From: Pigoraptor vietnamica
Lineage: Eukaryota; Opisthokonta; Filasterea
Direction: 5' to 3'
NCBI GenBank assembly: GCA_943704525.1
Contig: CALSCQ010000356.1
Location: forward strand, 1 to 13,761
DNA length: 13,761 nt
This document shows positions 6,008 through 13,761 of this stretch, one piece after another; position 1 is the first letter of the stretch, and each line of letters starts with the position of its first letter. The notes below the pieces were generated by a model. That model had not been told where the DNA came from and searched no databases. It saw only the letters and a program-made list of their open reading frames with translations. Position numbers and translations under genes: made by a program.

Positions 6008-8369
6008 TTATTGCGCGTGCGCCGCCGGGCCTTCCAGAGGCTGCGGCGCGTCGCTTGCCGGTGCGCCAAACACAAAACTGTGCGGCGGCTGTGCAGTCTG
6101 CGTGTGTGGACGCTGCGGTTGCGTGTGCGAATGTGCGTGCGCGTGCGTTGCGTTAACTTGCGGCGGTGCGTGTGCGTGCGCGTGCGTCACGTTAGCTTGC
6201 GGCGCGTGTGCGTGTGCGTGCGCGTGGGCAGCATTTGCGTTTGCGTGGGCGTGTGGGTCGATGGCGCCCGTCCCGACGGCCGCGAGTGCCTGCGCGGGGA
6301 TGATCACGCGGAGTGCGCCCATGATCGGCGGCGCCGTTCCGTAGGGCATGGCGCGCGGCGTGTTTCGCGAGACCTCGCCCGTGTGGAGCGCGGGGAGCTC
6401 GCAAGAGTTGTAAAAGTACGCCATGGCGTGTCCCGTGAACGCGCCCGCGGTGAGCAGCGCGAGATACGTGAAGGCGTAGGGGAATGCGAACAGGTAGACG
6501 TAGAAGGCCAGCTGGTACACGAGGTAGAACTTGGGCCAGTACACAATCGTCGTCAATGTCCGCGCGCTGCGGGGACACAGGGGAAGGGTCAGACGCGCCA
6601 AATGGAACTCTGCATGGTTAGTATGTTGGCATTTGCTGGAGGGTGTGTGCTAGCAGAGTGTGTGCGTGTGCGTGCCATGTGTAAACTGCACCCACCACAA
6701 CACTGTGAAGAGCTCGGCCAGCCACACGACAAAGAGCACGCAGAACGCGAGCATTTGGTCCTCTAGCAAATCCGTCAGAAAGTACGATATGCCCACAAGC
6801 ACCTGCGCGCGCAAGCGTGAGCGTGCATGCATACGCGACAACGCAGCAGAGCAAAGTACTTGCACAAGCACCCGCCGCACGCAAGAGCAATGCAGACGCA
6901 CCAGCACGAAGCACAGGCTCTTGTACGTGTGCGACACGAGCACGAATCCGAGGGGAAAGCCCTGCCGGGACAGCTGTTGCAGGGCCACTGCGACGACAAA
7001 TGGCCGTAATGCATCAGGTTCAATGTCTCCCACTGCATACCTCTTGCGCCGCACAACAACGGCAGACCCCACAGGACACAACAATTTCCCATCACTCCAC
7101 ACACACAGACACACACACAATACGTAAACGCCAAACACGCACAACCCACTCGTGAACTTCAACATACGCAGCTGCGTCTCGCGAAGGACGAGTGCCACAA
7201 GGGTCGTCGTGGAAAAGAAGAGGAAAACGGCGGCGCCGACGACGCTCGCCTTGAACGCAAAGGGGGACCCGTGCTGAGAGGGCGTCCCGAGGAAGAACGT
7301 CTCGCCGGACGCGCGGTTCAGCACATACCCTGCGAGCGATGGGTGGGGCGGGGTTGTCGCATCCGCGTGATGAGAAAACGGCCCATCGGTACAACTACCA
7401 GTGAGGAAGAGCAGGCAGCCCTGGCGCTCAATGTGAGAATCGCCTCCATTTCTCAAGAAAAATACCCACAGAGAGACATGCGTGTGCGCGACAGCGACGC
7501 CCACAGCATGCCACAACACCATCTCGGCACACACCCGTCTCCCTCCCGCTCTCACACACTCACACAACATGCTATCACCATCCCCCACACCCGCCTCCCT
7601 TCCGCTCACACACACCTGGTTCCCATGTGGCCCCAATGACAGCGCTGAGCACCGCCGAGTCAAACGACACGGCGCACTCGAGCAAGAGGCGCACCGCGGG
7701 CGCTCCCATGCACGCATCGTAAGTGCCACTGCCGAATATGCCCGCGCGTATCGCAATCTCGCCCACGACCACCCCGCGGCGGCGCCGTGCGTCGTCGCCC
7801 AGCAGAAGAAAGCCCCGCTCGCGCGAGTACTCGTAGACTGCATCAAGGCGGCGAAGGAAGGCGAGGTCGTCGGTGGGTGGGGAGGACCCGACGGAGGCCG
7901 CGGCGATGGCCGCACTGTACGCCGCGTGCGCCAGTCGGCCAATCTCGCTCTCGATTCGGATGCGGAGCACCTTGACAAACCGAGACAAGCGAAAGACAGT
8001 TAGTGTGGAGCGGCACAGACACACGGCGCAGCCACGCGCTGGAACTGAACACGTCACTGCGCCACTCCATGGACTACGCAGCGAGTGCCATTCAAAATTA
8101 CACAACACGCGCCACGCAAAGGCAGTCACCTCCACGTGCGAGAGATTGGTCGCCTCGATGCGCCGCTGGAGGCAGCTTGCGTTGGTCACAAAGCTCGCGT
8201 GTAAGAAGACAAGGACGGCGAGGACGGCGACGGCGCCCGCAAACGACAGCAGCTCGAGGAAGCGGCGCGTGCGCGAAGAGCACCGAGACACATACGCGGC
8301 GGCGATGCGCTGGTGAATGGCGAAGAAGATGCCCTCGACCTCGGCCGCCAGCGCCGTGCGGGGAGGCAT
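6008..8369 (-). CDS. Membralin (TMEM259-like ER membrane protein)
   Basis: Six exons on the minus strand: 8369-8130, 7970-7616, 7329-7150, 6987-6902, 6802-6696 and 6566-6008 (TAA), giving 508 aa. Donors are GTGACT, GTGTGT, GTGGGT, GTGCGT and GTGGGT, and every join preserves phase. Membralin is a multi-pass ER protein linked to ER-associated degradation in animals. Segments seen: an N-terminal helix, TM1 at about 38-61, sequons N63-A-S and N75-L-S, a long lumenal region, GYVLNRASGETFF (199-211), TM2 at 225-247, and the family signature LRETQLRMLKFT (247-258). Then come ALQQLSRQGFP, SHTYKSLCFVLVLVGISYF, LLEDQMLAF (299-307), and WPKF plus YLFAFPYAFTYLALLT (333-362) in further TM helices, ending near CELPAL. 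Residues 428-470 are His/Ala repeats. Human membralin is about 620 aa. Introns 1, 3 and 4 are in frame and stop-free. The family assignment is firm. Confidence 0.88.
6125..6253 (-). repeat. His-Ala repeat region in the membralin C-terminal tail
   Basis: Codons for residues 428-470 alternate GCA/GCG/GCC with CAC, so the DNA is a degenerate GCGTGC/GTGTGC repeat on the plus strand. Within it a unit of the form PQxNxTHAHAH occurs twice (residues 445-455 and 458-468), each carrying an N-x-T sequon. The reading frame is preserved and the stop codon comes 38 residues later, so the repeat was taken in without breaking the gene. Confidence 0.85.
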
Positions 8370-9027
8370 GGCGGAGACGCACCCGCGCGCATAGCGCACG
8401 CACGCGCCGTCACATGCGAGGGAAGTGAGTCCTCGCCAACGGATGAAGTGTTGGATGGTCAAGCACTTACATACGCAGTTCCGCTCACGCACGCTCACAC
8501 CCCAGACACGCCACAAACAGCGCAATGCGCAGACTCGCAAATGGCACTCGCAGACAGACGCAGGGGTCGTGCGTGGACGACCCTTGCTTTCAAAAGAACA
8601 CACCACCCAAGCATTCACACACCGTCATCAGTTGTCCGCCGCAATTCATTTGAAAATCACCAAAAACAACCCCAAAAATACCGCTTTCTCAGATAAATAC
8701 GCTGCAAAGGGGTGGCTCAGCTGACGCACAGCCGCGAGGCCGTCTGAAACAGGCATCGGAGAAAAAGGAGACGCGCTTGTGTGCCCTTGTGTGCCCTTGT
8801 GTGCCCTTGTGTGCGCTTGTGTGCGCTTGTGTGCGCTTGTGTGCGCTTGTGTGCCCTTGTGTGCGCTTGTGTGTCCTTGTGTGCCCTTGTGTGCGCTTGT
8901 GTGCGCTTGTGTGTGCTGTGGGACACGTCGGTGACCGAGTGCGACCGTGTACCGGCGCGGTTGTGCTGCAGCGGCGGTTCGAAAGGCCATTCGTGTGTGT
9001 GGTGGCGCTTGTGTGCGCTGACGCACG
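8370..9027. promoter_or_regulatory. Divergent spacer between membralin and HOOK genes
   Basis: This 658-bp region lies between two start codons facing away from each other and should hold both promoters. It contains CA-rich sequence, an AT-rich patch at about 8630-8700 (AAAATCACCAAAAACAACCC and nearby), and a 10-bp minisatellite at 8774-8913. I see no coding exon and no clear TATA box. Confidence 0.55.
8774..8913. repeat. 10-bp minisatellite, 14 units of C(G/C)CTTGTGTG
   Basis: Fourteen head-to-tail 10-bp units run from 8774 to 8913. The second base varies in order G,C,C,C,G,G,G,G,C,G,C,C,G,G; unit 11 also starts with T in place of C. All other positions are constant. Since 10 is not a multiple of three, all frames are open and encode low-complexity peptides; I treat these as non-coding. 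Confidence 0.95.
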
Positions 9028-12000
9028 ATGGACGACGCTGCGCTCTTTGGGAGCCTCTTGAAATGGGTGCGTCTGTGCGCGTCTCTTCCGTGTACTGTGC
9101 ACAGTCCCCCTCTGTTTGACATTGAGATGCCTGTTGAAGATTCCCCTGCTTAGTAGTATTTTGGCGCGTCTTGTAGTTGTGAGAGGGGCGAGGGAGAATC
9201 TGTGCTTGTGCAAGTTCGTCTGTGGCGCATTCGCTCACTTTCCCGCGTGTAACAACGGCGTTTGTGTGCGGTTCAGCTTCGCACGTTTGACGAAATCAGC
9301 GGACGCCGCGAAACGGCCGAAGATGTCAGCGATGGCGTGGCACTTTGCGAGGTCATGGCTCAAATGTGAGGAATTGGCTCAGCTCGCACACACATAGACA
9401 CATGTATGCGTACACACAGCACACACGCGCGCGAGCATACACACGTACACGCACACGCTCGCACACGCGCGAGCATACACACGAACACGCACACTCCGCA
9501 CACGCGCATACACGCCACACACGTGCACTCATCTGTGCACACGTCGTACCATGCGAAACTCCGCACAAGCGGGTCGCTCACTCTCAGCTTATGCTTCTCA
9601 GCTTATGCCGTCAGTGGCACCCGCGTCTTTCATCGTTATCTCTCGCGTTTCGCAAACAGCCGTTACTGCATCTCCTGAAGCTGATCTGGCTATTCTGTTC
9701 GCCTCTCCAACCCCCAGTGCCCCTGAGCGGCTGGACCTGGCGAGTGTGAAGCGCGACGCGGGTGGCAATTGGCGCCTCCGCCTGAGCAACCTCAAGAAGC
9801 TCATGGTCGCCGTCGCCGACTTCTACGAGGATGTGGGTGGCACCGAGCGTCACGTGCCTGCTTTCCTTTCCATTGCGTGTTTTTCTCCCCTCTCCACCCC
9901 GCGACACACACGCACATGCAAACCCGCAACCCGCACACGCACATACCTGTACACAGGCACGCAAGCATTGCTCAAGTTTCATTTGTCGCGACCTTTGTCC
10001 GCAGGTGCTGGGTCACGTGCTCACCGACGCCGAGCAGCCGGACCTTGCCGCGGTGGCGGAGCGCGCGAGCGTGCCCGGCCTCGTGCGCGTGCTCGAGCTG
10101 CTTGTTGGGTGCGCCGTGCACTGCGACCGCCGCGACGCCTACATTGCGCGCATCATGGCGATGGACGCCGCGCAGCAGCACGCGCTCATGGCCGTCATCC
10201 AGCGTGCCATGGAGCGCCCGCGCGCTGACTCGTTCTCCGAGCACGCCCTCGATGTCTCGGCGGCCGTGGGAGGAGCGCACGATGGCGCACACGACTCGCG
10301 CGCGTCGCTGGGCACGGTGGAGGCCCTGCTGGCGGACCGCCGGGAGCTCGAGACGCGATTTGAGCAGCTTCGCGCGGAACACCGCAACCTGCTTGTGGAG
10401 CACGAGCGCGCCGCCGCCGAGCGCGACGAACTTGCGCAGCGGCTGCGGGAAGCGACGTCGGGGGCGGCAGACCCCAAGACGCCCGCGGGCAAGGCACACG
10501 CGGCGCTGCGGGCGGAGAATGAACGGCTGAAGGAGGACCTCGACCGCGCTGAGGCGGCGCGTGACGAGGCGCGTGCGCTGGCCGAGTCGCAGCGGGCGAC
10601 GATTTCGGAGCTGCAGCAGCGCGGGGATTTGCTCGGGCGGGAGGCCGCGGACGCGCGCCAGCTGCGGGATGAGCTCGAGGTGCTACGGCACGCGGCGGAG
10701 AAGGCGGGCCGCCTAGAGGCGCAGGTGGAGGCGTATCGCCGGCGCGCGGAGGAGACGGCCGAGCTGCGACGCCAGCTGCGCGCCGCCGAGGAACAGGGCA
10801 ACACGTACTTGCAGCGGACGATGGCGCTGGAGGACGAGCTGCAAAAGTCGTCGGGTTACAAGGTGGGCCTGCGCGGGTGGCGACGTGTGGGGGATTCGCG
10901 CCTTGGGTCTGGGGACTGTGTGCGAAAACGCGGGTGCAAATTCCGCGTCGTGGCGTTTGCCGCGTGGCCTATGCGTGTATGATCTTTGTGCCGTTGTGTG
11001 GGTGTGTCCCGCGACCTCGGGCCCTGATGGTCCAACGACTGATTCCCTGCTCCCCTGGAACCATCAGAGCCAAATTGAGACGCTCAAGCGCCGCGTGGCC
11101 GATCTCGAGAAGCAGAGCAGCGAGGCCACCGCAGCCGCAGCCACCGCCAACTTTGAGGCCGGCCGCCTGCGCGAGACGGCGGCGCAGCTGCAGGCGCAGT
11201 GCGACCGACACCGCGCAGCAGCCGACGAGATGCGCGAGCGGCTGGAGGAGGCGGCGCTCCGCGGGCAGCTGGGCGGTGGCGGCGAGGGTGGCGCCGCGGC
11301 CGAAGGGGCCGCCCTTGACGGTGCCGGTGCCGCCGTCGTGGCGACGCTGCGTGAGCGCATGCTTCGCCTGGAGCGCGAGAACGAGGCGCTGCGGGCGAGC
11401 GGCGGTGGGGACGCAGGCGCCATGCAGGCGGTCGTCGACGAGGCGTCTGCTGCACGCGCGCGGCTCGAGCGCGAGCTCGCGGAGGCCATGCAGCGCGCGG
11501 GTCGCCTCGACGCCGAGTGCGCGGAACTGCGCCGCCGCGTGGCGGAGGGCGAGGCGGCGCAGCTCCGAATGGGCGACCGCGCCATTGCGTACGAGCAGCT
11601 TGCCGAGGCCGAGCGCAGCGCCGCACGCGCGCGCGCTGCCGCAGAGGCGGCGACGTCAGAGCGTGCGCAGCTGCAGGCGACGCTAGACGCCGCGCGGCGG
11701 GAGCTCACGGACGCGCAGCGGGAACTCGTGGAGCTGCGGACGCGGTGCTCGCTGATTGGGCTTGACCAGCAGGAGCTGGAACGCCGCCTGTCTGCGGCGC
11801 TGGAGGCGGAGTGGGCTGGGCGTGTGGAGGCGGCGTCTGCGGCGGCCGCGGCCGAGCTGGCTGCCCTTCGCGCGCGGGTGGTCGAGCTCGAGGGACAGCT
11901 GGCAGCGGCGAAGGGCGAAGCGGAGCGGCTGGGGGCTTCCGAGCGTGCCCTGCAGCGTGCGCGCGGCGAGCTGGAGGCCAAGTGCGGGGAGCAGTCCGAG

Positions 12001-13079
12001 ACGATCACGCGGCTGCTGACGGAGAAGGACCGGCTGCACGAACGCGGCAACGAGGCGCAGGAGCGGCTGGTCGACCTCAACCGGCGGCTGGTGGAGGCGC
12101 AGAGCGCGCTGCAGCTGCGCGAGGAGGAGATGCGGCGGCTCCGTGCGGAGGCGGCGGTCGCTGCGTCGTCGTCGGACGGGGGCGCGTGGCAGCAGCGGCT
12201 GGAGGAAGAGCGCGAGCGCGTGCACGGGCTTGAGCTGCGTATCGTGGAGAAGGACGGCCTGCTGGCGGAGAGGCAGCGGCGGTACGAGGAGGCCGATGCC
12301 AACGCCAAGCGGCTCGCGGCGCAGCTGGAGGAGCGCACGGCCGAGAAGATCAAGCTGGAGGGATATTACGAGCAGGCAAACAAAGTGCGTTTCAATTCGT
12401 TGCCATGCGCTTGGCGTGCGTGCGTGCTTGTGTGTGTGTGCGTGTGGCGTGTGTGTGCGTGTGCGTGTGTGTGCTTGTGTGAGTGCTGGTGAATGGCGAT
12501 GTCACTGACTGCTGTCGGAATGGCAGATTATTCAGCAGCTGCGCGTGGGCGGCCGTGCCACGGGCGACCAGCAGCGCGAATTTGAGGAGGCGCTGCGTCT
12601 GATGCAGAACACGCTCGACGAGCGCAACGCCGAGATTGAGTTCCTGCGGGTGGGTGCGAAGGCCATGGCCCAGCAAATGTGGAGCGGTCTCAGTGTGCAG
12701 TGACAGGGGATTGCCTCAGTCTGGAACGTCCCCGTACTAATGTCTGTGGGTCAGCCTCACTGTGTAACGGCGTGCCTCACCGGAAGTGGACAACGGCTTT
12801 GGCTTTCAGTGGCATGCGCTTGTTATTGGATTGCTTCATAGCCCTTCTACCCACACCCATTGCTGCTTAATGCCTGTCCGCACTCGTTCTTGCACTCACT
12901 GCGCACTCGATGCACTCATTTGTTTCCAGGAGAGCCACCGGAAGGAGCAGGAGGCGCGCGACCGCGAAGAGCAGCTTGTCGTGAGCGCGTGGTATGAGCT
13001 TGGCCTTCGCCTGCCGCGCAAGGGCGTCACCGCCCGCCAGCCGTCGTTCCTTGGCGCCGCGAGGGAACTCGCGCGGTAG
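9028..13079 (+). CDS. HOOK-family coiled-coil dynein/cargo adaptor
   Basis: Seven exons: 9028-9066, 9277-9365, 9718-9832, 10005-10862, 11068-12384, 12527-12649 and 12930-13079 (TAG), giving 896 aa. Donors are GTGCGT, GTGAGG, GTGGGT, GTGGGC, GTGCGT and GTGGGT. HOOK proteins link dynein (via light intermediate chain) to cargo. The HOOK domain covers about 1-155: LLKWLRTFDE across the first join, SDGVALCEVMAQI, LRLSNLKKLMVAVADFYEDV, LELLVGCAVHCDRR (111-124) and a final helix QQHALMAVIQRAM. Coiled coil follows from about 175 to 865, broken by a Gly/Ala-rich stretch at about 435-460, and the family motif GYKSQIETLKRRV sits across the exon 4/5 join. The tail has the HOOK signature EEQLVVSAWYELGLRL (860-875) and a SFL-type end. 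Human HOOKs have about 720 aa, so this coil is longer. Confidence in the family is very high. Confidence 0.92.
9389..9540. repeat. CA-rich tract in HOOK intron 2
   Basis: Dense CA/CG dinucleotide sequence inside intron 2 (9366-9717). It includes a 38-bp-period duplication: the block containing GCGAGCATACACACG appears at about 9431 and again at about 9469, with one base difference in the following ACGTACAC/ACGAACAC. It is non-coding. Confidence 0.85.
12416..12482. repeat. GT-rich microsatellite in HOOK intron 5
   Basis: TGTGTGTGCG-type sequence inside intron 5 (12385-12526). The exon 5 reading frame runs on through it for about 100 nt before a stop, which could mislead a gene finder into extending exon 5. 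Confidence 0.85.
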
Positions 13080-13461
13080 CCTACAAATAATGTACTTCCG
13101 TACTTTCGAGTGTAAGCTCAACGTTGTTGCAGCTGTCAGTGTACCGGCGATATGCTTTGCGCCGGGGGAGTGGGGCAGTCTGGAATGGCTGTTCAGAATG
13201 GCGATGTTCAGCGTGCGGCACGTTTATGTGTGCGGATGATTGTGTGAGCATGCAGCTCCCGGTGTGCTCTGGCACGACGCATGCCGATGGGCCCATTATC
13301 GCCCCAAAGCGTGCAATGCGCTGTCAGTCGCCCACATTAGTCGTCGTTGCGCAGCCAGTGCGCCCGACATTCTTGCCGCATGTATGGTGGCCGATGCACC
13401 GCCGATGCACGCCCTCTCGGCGCACATCCTTTCATCATCGACTCCGTCATGAGAGCACATG
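13080..13461. other. Convergent 3' spacer; nothing recognised
   Basis: Lies between the HOOK stop and the stop of the minus-strand exon at 13462. ACAAATAATG a few bases after the HOOK stop may act in polyadenylation. I see no exon with family motifs, and the overlapping short open frames do not agree with each other. Confidence 0.5.
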
Positions 13462-13610
13462 CTATCGATGCGCGGGCGCCGAAGTGGGTCGGAACTGGCC
13501 GTGCACGCGTGAGTAGTTCGACGGAACGGAGAAAAGCGCGGCGTCTGGGGATGTGCGCTTGAAATCCTCAAACGTGACAGTGACGGTCACAGTGGGAAAC
13601 ATGGGCATCT
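13462..13610 (-). CDS. Probable terminal exon of an unidentified gene (partial)
   Basis: Reading from 13610 down, an exon follows an acceptor of form CCTGCCCTGCGCAG and runs in one frame to a TAG at 13464-13462: 2 nt completing a split codon, then 48 codons. It starts MPMFPTVTVTVTFEDF and continues with a SPDAALFSVPSNYSRV segment, which looks like alternating beta strands and a Pro/Tyr-containing turn rather than GT-repeat noise. I do not recognise the family. Upstream exons would lie beyond the right edge; 13611-13761 looks like intron. It would converge on HOOK, fitting the window's alternating layout. It could also be a chance open frame. Confidence 0.4.
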
Positions 13611-13740
13611 CTGCGCAGGGCAGGCAGCGTGAGCGGATTGCTGCAACCGATAGTGAAGCGCGCGATGCGCCGCTTGCGAGTCCTTGCGGTGCTGCCCATG
13701 CGCAGGCAATTCATGGCGCATGTTTGCCATCCGCTCCCCT

Positions 13741-13761
13741 CCCCCCCCCCCCCAAAAAAAA
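13741..13761. repeat. Poly-C (13) followed by poly-A (8) at right edge
   Basis: The window ends in a run of 13 C then 8 A. Together with the CA tract at position 1, this suggests the window may be a whole contig whose assembly stopped at low-complexity sequence. Confidence 0.9.

Noticed and set aside
8774-8913. CRISPR-like or telomere-like array
   Set aside because: Units are contiguous 10-mers with no spacers, so it is not CRISPR. CTTGTGTGCG is not a known telomere repeat and the array is internal.
8976-8986. GGTTCGAAAGG resembling a tRNA B box
   Set aside because: No A box at the right distance and no cloverleaf stems can be formed around it. The TTCGAAT motifs at 654 and 695 also lack tRNA context.
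8646-9238. Three minus-strand and two plus-strand frames across the minisatellite encoding HTSAHKGTQ or ALVCPCV type repeats
   Set aside because: A 10-bp repeat is open in all frames. The peptides are simple translations of the repeat and no frame is favoured.
10863-11067. Coding continuation of HOOK exon 4 past 10862
   Set aside because: The frame stays open, but the sequence loses coiled-coil character (GLRGWRRVGDSRLGSG). The GTGGGC donor to CATCAG acceptor join recreates the family motif GYK-SQIE.
11064-12353. 429-codon Ser/Ala/Arg-rich frame on the minus strand
   Set aside because: It is the antisense shadow of the HOOK coiled-coil exon; GC-rich Glu/Ala/Leu/Arg codons leave the opposite strand stop-free.

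Overview
The window is eukaryotic. Four of its genes have GT-AG spliceosomal introns (16 inferred), GC-rich exons, GT/CA-microsatellite-rich introns and spacers, and products of eukaryote-only families: HOOK, membralin, an RNF41-type RING protein and a PAXX-like repair factor. Nothing here names the species. A GC-rich free-living protist fits, but that is a guess. All spliced models were joined by hand from splice motifs, phase agreement and remembered family motifs; no search was run.

Layout, left to right. 1-1025: a (CA)n tract, then a spacer with no convincing gene and a 41-bp tandem duplication. 1026-2408 (+): RING/TRAF-type zinc-finger protein of RNF41/NRDP1 type, 4 exons, 264 aa. 3473-2538 (-): PAXX-like non-homologous end-joining factor, 3 exons, 233 aa. 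3474-3857: divergent spacer with a double E-box dyad. 3858-4616 (+): intronless secreted, probably GPI-anchored, 12-cysteine protein. 5310-5852 (+): intronless GNAT acetyltransferase. 8369-6008 (-): membralin, 6 exons, 508 aa, with a His/Ala-repeat tail. 8370-9027: divergent spacer with a 10-bp minisatellite. 9028-13079 (+): HOOK-family dynein adaptor, 7 exons, 896 aa. 13610-13462 (-): probable last exon of a further gene that runs off the right edge. The window ends in a poly-C/poly-A run.

These are separate housekeeping-type genes, not an operon. They cover ubiquitin ligation, DNA end joining, the cell surface, N-acetylation, the ER membrane and dynein transport. Genes mostly alternate in strand, giving short convergent 3' spacers (129, 155 and 382 nt) and longer divergent spacers (384 and 658 nt). 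The most notable observation is the PAXX-like gene, whose C-terminal Ku-binding motif is clearly readable. Splice donors are also distinctive: 15 of 16 begin GTG, with a GTGNGT consensus.
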